A stretch of 5,193 nt of DNA from Candidatus Scatomorpha stercorigallinarum (GTDB lineage: Bacteria > Bacillota_A > Clostridia > Oscillospirales > Oscillospiraceae): positions 1-5,193 of the forward strand of contig DVOV01000161.1 of NCBI GenBank assembly GCA_018713375.1, written 5' to 3'. Within the stretch, counting starts at the first letter, position 1. Every line of letters begins with the position of its first letter. The position numbers and the translations under genes were made by a program. A model generated the notes under the pieces. The model did not search any database and was not told the DNA's origin. It was given only the letters and a program-made list of their open reading frames with translations. This document shows positions 1 to 5,193 of this stretch, piece after piece.

Positions 1-543
1 GCCGAGGGCGTAGACGCGGTCAAGCTCGCTGACGGCCTCCTCATCCGGCAGTATGGGCAGGGCGATGCGGTCGGCCGGCGCCTGCGCGGCCTGGATGACG
101 GCATAGTCGGGGTAAAGCGTCTCGGAGTAGTAGAGTATGGAGCAGGGGATGCACTGGCTGGTGTCCAGCGTGCCCGTGGCGGGGTCCCAGGCGAGGTCGC
201 TGGTGAGGATGTAGAGGTTGACGGCGGGGGCGGCCACGTCGCCCAGGTAGTCCCCGCTCTCGCTGAAAACGGGCACGGTGTCCGCCACCACGTGGCTGTT
301 GGTGATGAATATGTCAGTGGGCTCGCCGGCCTCGCCCACGCCGAAGCCGGAGCCGGTGTAGTAGCCGGCGTCATAGGAGATGGTGCCGTCCGAGCTCATG
401 ATGCCCATCTCCGGCAGCAGGGCGACGAAGCGGACGACGCCGCTGCGCGTATCGCGGATGTCCACGCCGCAGGCGGAGAGCGAGAGCAGCCCCAGCGCAA
501 GGATGGCCGTCAGGGCGATGCTGATGATCTTCTTGCTTTTCAT
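1..543 (-). CDS. Trypsin-like serine protease lipoprotein, 3' end beyond the left edge
   Basis: The visible part is 181 residues from an ATG at 543-541, still open at base 1. The N-terminus is a lipoprotein signal: KSKK at 2-5, a hydrophobic stretch 6-22 and the lipobox LSAC ending at Cys25, so the mature protein should be lipid-anchored on the outer face of the membrane. A chymotrypsin/HtrA-like protease fold follows: GSGFGV at 64-69, TNSHVV with the candidate catalytic His84, and PDYAVI with the candidate catalytic Asp146. YALG at 178-181 resembles the strand leading to the serine loop; the catalytic Ser (GxSGGP type) would lie just outside the window, so activity cannot be confirmed. The His-Asp distance (62 residues) is long for HtrA-type proteases and suggests an insert around 95-140. 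A G-rich ribosome site (GGGGGG) lies just upstream, and the gene starts 16 bases after the upstream phosphatase stop, consistent with the same operon. The protein is separated by the membrane from its soluble operon partners. Substrate unknown; family assignment is fairly sure. Confidence 0.85.
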   Translation of the reverse strand, partial: MKSKKIISIALTAILALGLLSLSACGVDIRDTRSGVVRFVALLPEMGIMSSDGTISYDAGYYTGSGFGVGEAGEPTDIFITNSHVVADTVPVFSESGDYLGDVAAPAVNLYILTSDLAWDPATGTLDTSQCIPCSILYYSETLYPDYAVIQAAQAPADRIALPILPDEEAVSELDRVYALG

Positions 544-559
544 ATCTGACCCCCCAGAT

Positions 560-1273
560 TCATTCTGTCTCCAGCCACACGGCGGCGGCTGTGTTGTTGT
601 CGTTATTTCCCGGCACGCGCTGCGCGAGCCGCGCGCGCATCAGCCCCAGCCACTCTTCGGGGCCCTGAGCGGCGGACAGGTCGGCGCACATCTCGTCTTC
701 CAGCACGTACTCCCAGAAGCCGTCCGTACACATGAGGAAGGCATGGGCGCCCTTTTCCAGCGTCTCGGCGTGCGTCTCCACCTTCAGCTCGCCGTCCTGG
801 CCCAGCGCGCGGTAGATGCGCGCGCGGTCCTCGTGGAAGCGAATCTGGTCGGGCGTGATATTGCCCAGCATCACGGCGATCTGCGAAGCGCTGTGGTCGC
901 GCGTCTGGAACACCAGCGCGCCGTTGTGGAAGTGATATATCCTCGAATCGCCCACATGGGTCCAGGCGGCGCGGCCGCCGCCGAGCGCAAGGACGGTGAT
1001 GGTGGTCTTCATGGCGCAGGCGCGCGTCTGCATGGAGAGCACGCGCCCGTGCGCGGCCTGCACCAGGGCGGCGAGCTCCGTCTCGCTGACGGCGCCGCTC
1101 CATAGCTCCTGTACGCACTCCGCCGCCGCGCGGGAGGCCTTTTCGCCCCCGCCGTGGCCGCCGAGGCCGTCCGCCACCACGGCGCAGAGCGCGCCGCCGC
1201 GGTCTATGAACGCCAGGCAGTCCTCGTTGTACGGCCGGCCGCCGGTGTCCGTATAGCTGGCCGTGCGTATCAT
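560..1273 (-). CDS. Soluble PP2C-family Ser/Thr protein phosphatase
   Basis: This 237-residue protein is essentially one PP2C catalytic domain with no signal peptide or membrane segment, so it should act in the cytoplasm and remove phosphate from Ser/Thr residues using two Mn/Mg ions. All family motifs are visible: RPYNED with Glu17/Asp18, VVADGLGGHGGG with the metal ligand Asp35 and Gly36, HVGDSRIY at 106-113, CTDGFWE with Asp184, and the C-terminal NDNNTAAAV with Asp225-Asn226. The metal ligands are therefore intact and the enzyme is probably active. Its length matches compact bacterial PP2Cs of the PrpC/Stp type. The start codon overlaps the stop of the upstream phosphatase gene in an ATGA (1270-1273), and a purine-rich GAGAGGGGGA site lies about 7 bases before it, which points to coupled translation. 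It differs strongly from its operon neighbour in length, topology and first motif, so the two do not look like a recent duplication. No kinase gene adjoins it in the window. Target proteins are unknown. Confidence 0.93.
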   Translation of the reverse strand: MIRTASYTDTGGRPYNEDCLAFIDRGGALCAVVADGLGGHGGGEKASRAAAECVQELWSGAVSETELAALVQAAHGRVLSMQTRACAMKTTITVLALGGGRAAWTHVGDSRIYHFHNGALVFQTRDHSASQIAVMLGNITPDQIRFHEDRARIYRALGQDGELKVETHAETLEKGAHAFLMCTDGFWEYVLEDEMCADLSAAQGPEEWLGLMRARLAQRVPGNNDNNTAAAVWLETE

Positions 1274-2319
1274 GCGCGCGTCCCCCTCTCCAGGCCGATG
1301 ACGACGGCGGTGTAGTTGTCCTGCGTGGAGTAGCCCTTGGCGGACACGGCGCGGCGTATCTCCTCCGCCGCCTGCTCCGGCGGCAGCAGCAGCGCGTCCG
1401 CCAGCTCGGAGACGCCGAGGGCGTTATAGACGCCGTCGCTCATCAGCACCACGCGGTCGCCGGGCATCAGCGCGATGGGCGCGGCGGGGAAATCGACGTA
1501 TTTCAGCCGCCCCATGCCGAGATAGCTCGTGAGCCCGCCGGCGCGCGGGTGGCTGAGGGCGGACTCGAAGCTGCGCTCGCCGTTCACCGCCGCGCACAGC
1601 AGCTCGTTGCGGTAAACATGCTCGCGATCCAGCGTATAGAGCGCGCCGTCGCGCAGCAGGGCGATGCGGCTGTCGCCCACGGAGACGAAACTCAGGCCGC
1701 CGTCACGTATCAGCGCGGCCACCAGCGTGGAGCCGCTGCGCGAGGCCCCGCCGGGGCCCAGCAGGCCGTTCACGGCGTTGTTCGCCCGCCTCAGCAGCTC
1801 CAGCAGCACCAGCTGCGGCTCGCCCTGGACGTTGCAGAAGCTGTCAAAAAAAGCGCTCACGGCGCACTGGCTGACCCTGTCGCCGTCCGCGAGGCCGCCC
1901 ATGCCGTCCGCCACCACGGCCAGCAGGCCGTGCTCGGGCCACAGCTCCTCCGGCAGTACGGCGAAGCAGTCCTGCTGGCTCTCCCGCGCGCCGGTCTCGT
2001 GCACCTTGCCCACGGAGAGCGTCACGCCGCCCGCGCAAGCCGCCGGGGCGCGCCGCCGGCGCGCGCGGACGATGAAAAACACGGCCAGGGCGATGAGCAG
2101 CGCCAGTGCGGCCGCGCCCGCCGCGATCATCCAGCCCTCCAGGGCGAAGCCCGCTGCCTCCGCCGCGCCGGCAGCGGCCGGCGTGGGCGTGGGCGGCGGC
2201 AGGGTGGGCAGCGGCGTGGGCGAAGGCGTCCCCGGCGTATAAGCGCTCACGGCCCCCGATGGGGGCAGGGGGAAGCTGCCCGTCAGCAGAAGCCCCCAGA
2301 GCCCGTTCGCCGCCGTCAT
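1270..2319 (-). CDS. Membrane-anchored PP2C-family Ser/Thr phosphatase with Pro/Thr-rich stalk
   Basis: I take the ATG at 2319-2317 as the start, giving 349 residues, because it forms an ATGA overlap with the FHA gene stop and has a GAGG site 7 bases upstream. An in-frame ATG 36 bases further up would add twelve residues inside the FHA gene and is less likely. Layout: a weakly hydrophobic N-terminus (6-16) followed by AVSA, possibly a poor signal peptide; a Pro/Thr-rich segment 28-50; one transmembrane helix about 63-84; a basic cluster RARRRR at 85-90; and a PP2C domain about 99-345. The positive-inside rule puts the catalytic domain in the cytoplasm and the Pro/Thr stalk outside. Motifs: SQQD at 114-117 in place of the usual NED/NQD, VVADGMGG with Asp138, SVGDSRIAL at 213-221, MSDGVYN with Asp295, and QDNYTAVV with Asp334-Asn335. 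The main aspartate ligands are present, so catalysis is likely. The outer segment could sense or bind something at the surface, but that is inference. Confidence 0.9.
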   Translation of the reverse strand: MTAANGLWGLLLTGSFPLPPSGAVSAYTPGTPSPTPLPTLPPPTPTPAAAGAAEAAGFALEGWMIAAGAAALALLIALAVFFIVRARRRRAPAACAGGVTLSVGKVHETGARESQQDCFAVLPEELWPEHGLLAVVADGMGGLADGDRVSQCAVSAFFDSFCNVQGEPQLVLLELLRRANNAVNGLLGPGGASRSGSTLVAALIRDGGLSFVSVGDSRIALLRDGALYTLDREHVYRNELLCAAVNGERSFESALSHPRAGGLTSYLGMGRLKYVDFPAAPIALMPGDRVVLMSDGVYNALGVSELADALLLPPEQAAEEIRRAVSAKGYSTQDNYTAVVIGLERGTRA

Positions 2320-2885
2320 CGCGCTTCCTCTTCCCAGCCGAACTGCTCGCCGCACAGCCCCACGAACATCAGCTTGGTAGTGCCGATGGATATCACGTCG
2401 TAGTTGTGTATCTCCACCGCGCCCAGCACCGTCTTGCCGTTTACTTTGATGAGGTTGCGCCCGGCGCTGGGGCCCACGTAATAGACGCGCTCGCTGCTGT
2501 CATAGGCGACCATGGCGTGGTTCTTGCGCGAGATCTGCTGGTCGCCGCGGATGTGGATGTCGCCGGTCTCGCGGCCGATGTAGTTGTAGCCGGCGTGGAT
2601 GCGGAAGTCGCTGCCGCGGCAGGAGCCCTCGATGCAGACGAGCCAGCCGACGACCGGCTCCGGCCGCCCCTCGGCGGAGTCGGCGCCGATGATGGTGGGG
2701 TCGAAAGGCTCGATGCGCGCGTCGCGCTCCACGTCCACAGGCTCGGTGCGGCCCACGCCGGAGCCGCCCTGCGGCCCGCCCACGGGCTCCGTCTTGCCCA
2801 CGGCGCCGCTGCACTCCGGGCAGCTGGTGTGGAGCGCCGCATTGTAATAGTGGCCGTTAGGGCACTGTACCATCTTGATCTCCAT
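2316..2885 (-). CDS. Zinc-ribbon plus FHA-domain phosphothreonine-binding protein
   Basis: This is the first gene of the operon, 189 residues from the ATG at 2885-2883. A GTG fifteen bases upstream is in frame, but its extra codons (including GGA GGT) are the ribosome binding site itself, so I reject it. The N-terminus holds a likely zinc-binding knuckle, CPNGHYY at 8-14 and CPEC at 22-25, with Cys8, His12 or Cys22/Cys25 as ligands. A flexible region (about 30-78) carries four related short motifs: KTEPV, RTEPV, RIEPF and RPEPV. The FHA domain spans about 80-177, with the conserved IGRE (Gly104-Arg105), ISRKNH (Ser119, Arg120, His123), Asn144 and VNGK (Asn149-Gly150), which are the residues that read phosphothreonine peptides in this family. 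There is no signal peptide or membrane segment, so it is cytoplasmic. Its role is probably to recruit a phosphorylated partner, or to bind its own phosphorylated linker, with the two downstream phosphatases as eraser enzymes. Domain assignment is secure; partner unknown. Confidence 0.93.
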   Translation of the reverse strand: MEIKMVQCPNGHYYNAALHTSCPECSGAVGKTEPVGGPQGGSGVGRTEPVDVERDARIEPFDPTIIGADSAEGRPEPVVGWLVCIEGSCRGSDFRIHAGYNYIGRETGDIHIRGDQQISRKNHAMVAYDSSERVYYVGPSAGRNLIKVNGKTVLGAVEIHNYDVISIGTTKLMFVGLCGEQFGWEEEAR

Positions 2886-2892
2886 ATTTTTA

Positions 2893-2898
2893 CCTCCC
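2893..2898 (-). promoter_or_regulatory. Ribosome binding site fixing the FHA gene start
   Basis: On the minus strand GGGAGG lies 7 bases before the ATG at 2885-2883. It is a near-perfect Shine-Dalgarno sequence at ideal spacing, and it decides in favour of this ATG over the in-frame upstream GTG, which lies immediately before it. Confidence 0.85.
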
Positions 2899-2925
2899 AC
2901 GTTGCTGTATTTTTAAGCTGTGCCC

Positions 2926-2934
2926 ACTATAGCA
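2926..2934 (-). promoter_or_regulatory. Extended -10 promoter for the FHA/phosphatase/protease operon
   Basis: The minus strand reads TGC directly before TATAGT, a good sigma-A -10 hexamer (2931-2926) with a TGn extension (2934-2932). The nearest -35-like hexamer, TTGGAC at 2958-2953, is 21 bases away, too far for a standard spacing, so the promoter would rely on the extended -10. The implied leader is about 35 bases. It is the only convincing promoter found before the four-gene run. Confidence 0.6.
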
Positions 2935-2997
2935 CAGGCGTACCCGCCCTCCGTCCAACTTTTTTCCGCCGCCGGGGGCGCAGTTCCGCCCCGGCCA

Positions 2998-3026
2998 TTG
3001 CCAGGAGCGCAAGGTAGTGGTAAAAT
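2998..3026 (+). promoter_or_regulatory. Sigma-A-type promoter for the MBL-fold hydrolase
   Basis: TTGCCA (2998-3003) and TAAAAT (3021-3026) are separated by exactly 17 bases and each differs from the consensus hexamer by one base. TGG directly before the -10 also fits an extended -10. Transcription would begin near 3033, leaving a leader of about 33 bases with a GGAAAGAGG ribosome site (3051-3059) 6 bases before the ATG at 3066. A short inverted repeat (CCTG/CAGG, 3041-3052) sits in the leader; its function is unknown. Confidence 0.75.
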
Positions 3027-3065
3027 ATCGTTCAATACAGCCTGCGGGCAGGAAAGAGGCGCTAT

Positions 3066-3941
3066 ATGTACGAGCTCATACGCACCGGGGAGCAGTCCTA
3101 TTACATCGACTGCCCGGCCAAAATCGGCGTTTACGTGACCGGGGACGGGGCCTATCTCATCGACGCCGGCGGTGACAAGGACGCCGGCCGCCGCGCCCGG
3201 AAAATACTCGACGGGCAGGGCTGGAAGCTGCTGGGCATCCTCGTCACGCACTCCAACGCCGACCACATCGGCGGCTGCCAGTACCTGCAGCGCCAGACGG
3301 GCTGCCGGGTGTTCGCGCCGGGCATAGAGGCCCAGTTCACGCGCACGCCCATACTGGAGCCCGGCTTCCTCTACGGCGGCTTCCCGCCGGCGGCGCTCAG
3401 GCACAAGTTCCTCCTCGCCGCGCCCTGCGAATGCGAGGACGCCGCCTCGCCGGCATTCCCGCAGGAGGTAAAGGTGCTGCCGCTGCCGGGGCACTTTTTC
3501 GACATGTGCGGCTACCTGCTGCCGGACGGCACGGCCTTCATCGCCGACTGCGTCTCCAGCCCGGAGACGCTGGAAAAATACGGCTTCCCCTTCATCTACG
3601 ACGTGGCGGCCTACCTGGCCACGCTCGACGCCCTGACCGGCGCCGGCGCGAAGATGTACGTCCCCTCCCACGCCGCGGCCTGCGAGGACATCGCGCCGCT
3701 GGCGGAGCTCAACCGGCGGCACGTGGAGGGCCTGTGCTCGCTGGTGCTGGAGCTCTGCGCGCAGCCGGTGACGTTCGAGGAGGCGCTCAAGCGCGCCTTT
3801 GACCGCCTGGGGCTCGAGCTGAACTTCCAGCAGTACGCCCTCGTGGGCTCCACGCTGCGCAGCTTCCTCGCCTATCTGCTCGACGCCGGGCGCGTGAGCG
3901 CCGAGTTTGCGGAAAACCGGCTGTTCTGGCGCTCCGTCTGA
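3066..3941 (+). CDS. Metallo-beta-lactamase-fold hydrolase with C-terminal helical domain
   Basis: This 291-residue cytoplasmic protein belongs to the metallo-beta-lactamase superfamily, whose members hydrolyse esters, thioesters or phosphodiesters at a one- or two-metal site. Visible motifs: YLIDAGG at 30-36, VTHSNADHIGG at 60-70, LPGHFFDMCG with His143, FIADCV with Asp161, and VPSHAA with His202. The usual HxHxDH is HxNxDH here (His62, Asn64, Asp66, His67), so one ligand of metal site 1 is replaced; all other ligands are in place. Residues about 207-291 form a separate region (TFEEALKRAFDRLGLELNFQQYALVGSTLRSFLAYLLDAG region, about 222-271) that looks like the small helical/winged-helix tail found in LACTB2-like and related family members. 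No signal peptide is present. It is a single-gene unit, transcribed divergently from the FHA operon from its own promoter and closed by a strong terminator, so a functional link to either neighbour is not implied. Substrate cannot be predicted. Confidence 0.9.
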   Translation: MYELIRTGEQSYYIDCPAKIGVYVTGDGAYLIDAGGDKDAGRRARKILDGQGWKLLGILVTHSNADHIGGCQYLQRQTGCRVFAPGIEAQFTRTPILEPGFLYGGFPPAALRHKFLLAAPCECEDAASPAFPQEVKVLPLPGHFFDMCGYLLPDGTAFIADCVSSPETLEKYGFPFIYDVAAYLATLDALTGAGAKMYVPSHAAACEDIAPLAELNRRHVEGLCSLVLELCAQPVTFEEALKRAFDRLGLELNFQQYALVGSTLRSFLAYLLDAGRVSAEFAENRLFWRSV

Positions 3942-3954
3942 TAAAAAACGGCGC

Positions 3955-3989
3955 AAAAACGCCCGGGACTTCGGTCCCGGGCGTTTTTT
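3955..3989. terminator. Bidirectional rho-independent terminator with UUCG tetraloop
   Basis: A perfect 10-base-pair GC-rich stem (3960-3969 with 3974-3983) closes a TTCG loop, giving the exceptionally stable C(UUCG)G hairpin on the plus strand. It is followed by six T (3984-3989) and preceded by five A (3955-3959), so it can end transcription in both directions. It lies between the converging MBL hydrolase gene (14 bases after its stop) and the ABC transporter operon (19 bases after its stop). Confidence 0.95.
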
Positions 3990-4007
3990 ATTGGGCATAT
4001 GGGCCGT

Positions 4008-4748
4008 TTACCGCTCCATGAAGCGGGCGAGGAAGTCGCGCGTCTCCTGCTTTTCCGGCGCGGTGAAGAGGCGCTCCGGCGCGCCCTGCTCCCAGATCAC
4101 GCCGTCTTTCATGAACACCACGTTGGCGGAGACGTCGCGGGCGAAGGCCATCTCGTGCGTGACCACCAGCATGGTCATGCCGTCCGCGGCCAGAGCGCGC
4201 ATGACGGAGAGCACCTCGCCCACCATCTCCGGGTCGAGGGCGCTCGTCGGCTCGTCGAAGAGCAGCACCTCCGGGTCCATGGCCAGCGCGCGGGCGATGG
4301 CCACGCGCTGCTTCATGCCGCCGGAGATCTGCCGGGGCTTGGCCATGATGTATGGCGCCATGCCCACGCGCTCGAGGTATTTCATGGCGTTGGCCTCCGC
4401 CTCCTCGGCGGAGCGCTTGAGCACCTTCATCTGGCCGATCATGCAGTTTTTCAGCACGGTCATGTTGTCAAAGAGGTTGAAGCTCTGGAACACCATGCCG
4501 ACCTTGGCGCGGTACTTGTTGGCGTTGACCTTGCCGGTCACGACGCTCTCGCCGTGGTATATGACGTCGCCGCTGGTGGGCGTCTCCAGCAGGTTTATGC
4601 ACCTGAGCAGCGTGCTCTTGCCGGAGCCGGAGGCGCCGATGATGCTGGTGACGTCGCCGGGGCGGACGTCGAAGTCTATGTCGCGCAGCACCTCGTTTAT
4701 GCCGAAGCTCTTGGAGAGGTGGCGGACTTCAAGTATTGCGTCGCTCAT
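4008..4748 (-). CDS. Amino acid-type ABC transporter ATP-binding protein (GlnQ/HisP family)
   Basis: This 246-residue protein is a full-length ATPase of the polar amino acid uptake family and would power import from the inner face of the membrane. In order: Walker [10 protein letters not shown] at 38-46, Q-loop Gln88 in [10 protein letters not shown], signature SGGMKQR at 142-148, Walker B LLFDEP at 162-167, D-loop SALD at 169-172, and switch His198 in VTHEM. The signature has Met145 where SGGQ is usual. The phrases [12 protein letters not shown] and [17 protein letters not shown] are characteristic of GlnQ-like subunits. Its ATG directly abuts the permease stop (TAAATG), and its ribosome site GGGAGGG (4756-4762) lies inside the permease coding end at a 7-base spacing, so the two are co-translated. 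The gene ends near the shared terminator at 3955-3989. The exact substrate (glutamine, histidine, cystine, arginine or other) cannot be read from the ATPase. Confidence 0.95.
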   Translation of the reverse strand: MSDAILEVRHLSKSFGINEVLRDIDFDVRPGDVTSIIGASGSGKSTLLRCINLLETPTSGDVIYHGESVVTGKVNANKYRAKVGMVFQSFNLFDNMTVLKNCMIGQMKVLKRSAEEAEANAMKYLERVGMAPYIMAKPRQISGGMKQRVAIARALAMDPEVLLFDEPTSALDPEMVGEVLSVMRALAADGMTMLVVTHEMAFARDVSANVVFMKDGVIWEQGAPERLFTAPEKQETRDFLARFMER

Positions 4749-5193
4749 TTACCGTCCCTCCCTTGAACTTCCGTTGCTGTTTTTGAGGCTTTCGCGCATA
4801 CGCTTGCGCTCTTCTCCGTCGAACTCCGTGCTGCGCTCGTCAAACGGCGTGCCGCGGTCGGGGTGGCTGTAGGTACCGGCGGTCATGGTGAGGTCGTCGT
4901 TTTGTACCAGCTCGTAGCTGCTCTTGCCGTCCATGCGGCGCTCGAGCCAACGCAGCAGGAGCGACGCCGTGAGGGTCAGGATGAGATATCCGCCCATTTC
5001 CACAACCGCGCTCGGGAAGTACTGGAAGTTGATGCCGACAATCTGCCGGTGCGCCGAGAAGAAATCGGGGAAGCCGATTACGAACATGACGGACGTATCT
5101 TTGACGTTGATTATATAGTTGTTGCCTATCTGCGGCATGATATTGCGTATGGCCTGCGGCAGGATGACGCTGGTCATGGTCTGGAAGTGGTTC
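4749..5193 (-). CDS. Amino acid ABC transporter permease, C-terminal part, 5' end beyond the right edge
   Basis: The reading frame is open through base 5193, so the gene continues off the edge; the ATG at 5177-5175 is internal, not a start. About 147 residues are visible. They begin in the EAA loop that contacts the ATPase (QTMTSVILPQAIRNIMPQIG, the GlnP/HisM-type pattern), followed by NNYIINVKDTSVMFVIGFPD, a loop, and a final transmembrane helix (about FPSAVVEMGGYLILTLTASLLLRW, coded near 5018-4947). After the usual closing LERRMDG the protein carries an extra charged tail of nearly 60 residues, ending in ERKRMRESLKNSNGSSREGR, where many family members stop soon after the last helix. It abuts the ATPase gene with no spacer. 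It belongs to the membrane subunit of a polar amino acid importer; the binding protein is not in the window. Confidence 0.92.
   Translation of the reverse strand, partial: NHFQTMTSVILPQAIRNIMPQIGNNYIINVKDTSVMFVIGFPDFFSAHRQIVGINFQYFPSAVVEMGGYLILTLTASLLLRWLERRMDGKSSYELVQNDDLTMTAGTYSHPDRGTPFDERSTEFDGEERKRMRESLKNSNGSSREGR

Noticed and set aside
380..1105. Long plus-strand open frame opposite the soluble PP2C and the protease gene
   Set aside because: It is antisense to two genes with full family motifs, has no ribosome site, and its translation is low-complexity Arg/Ala/His-rich, as expected for a GC-rich shadow frame.
2170..2238. Pro/Thr-rich coding stretch as a DNA tandem repeat
   Set aside because: It is protein-level low complexity (Pro and Thr codons) without a fixed DNA repeat unit.
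2320..2355. Upstream ATG (2355-2353) as the start of the tethered phosphatase
   Set aside because: It would add twelve residues overlapping the FHA gene; the ATG at 2319 gives an ATGA overlap and a well-placed GAGG site.
1549..2403. Plus-strand open frame opposite the tethered phosphatase
   Set aside because: Translation is rich in Gln, Arg, Ala and Gly with no recognisable motif; the opposite strand carries the complete PP2C motif set.
1..2885. Type VII secretion or tellurium-resistance-like locus
   Set aside because: FHA and PP2C genes occur in such loci, but no WXG100, FtsK-type ATPase, TerD or von Willebrand A gene is present in the window, so the name cannot be supported.
2913..3998. 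361-codon minus-strand open frame opposite the MBL hydrolase
   Set aside because: It covers the terminator and promoter region, lacks family motifs and is antisense to a gene with intact metal-binding motifs and a good promoter.
3907..4872. Plus-strand open frame opposite the ABC ATPase
   Set aside because: It starts inside the MBL gene, runs through the terminator, and is Ser/Arg-rich antisense of a clear ATPase gene.

Overview
The window looks like a GC-rich chromosome segment from a Gram-positive bacterium, most likely a gut-type Clostridia (Bacillota). The pointers are strong GGAGG-type ribosome binding sites, a lipoprotein signal with a typical lipobox, the combination of a zinc-ribbon FHA protein with PP2C phosphatases, and a polar amino acid ABC transporter of the type common in Bacillota. 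The genus cannot be told from this sequence. I see no mobile element, RNA gene, CRISPR array or prophage.

Region 1 (1-2885, minus strand) is a tightly packed four-gene signalling cassette read right to left: a small zinc-ribbon/FHA protein, a membrane-anchored PP2C Ser/Thr phosphatase with a Pro/Thr-rich stalk, a compact soluble PP2C phosphatase, and a trypsin-like serine protease lipoprotein that runs off the left edge. The first two junctions are 4-base ATGA stop/start overlaps and the third is a 16-base gap, so this is very probably one translationally coupled operon. It is driven by an extended -10 promoter at about 2926-2934. FHA domains read phosphothreonine and PP2C enzymes erase it, so the operon looks like the reader-and-eraser half of a Ser/Thr phosphorylation circuit tied to a surface protease. 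No kinase is visible; it would have to lie beyond the left edge or elsewhere in the genome.

Region 2 (2886-3065) is a 180-base divergent promoter region. Region 3 (3066-3941, plus strand) is a single metallo-beta-lactamase-fold hydrolase with a variant HxNxDH metal motif. It has a very good sigma-A-type promoter and ends at a strong bidirectional UUCG-loop terminator (3955-3989).

Region 4 (4008-5193, minus strand) converges on that terminator. It holds an amino acid-type ABC transporter ATPase preceded directly (TAAATG, no spacer) by the C-terminal part of its permease, which enters from the right edge. The substrate-binding protein is not in the window.

All other long open frames in the window are GC-driven shadows of these seven genes.
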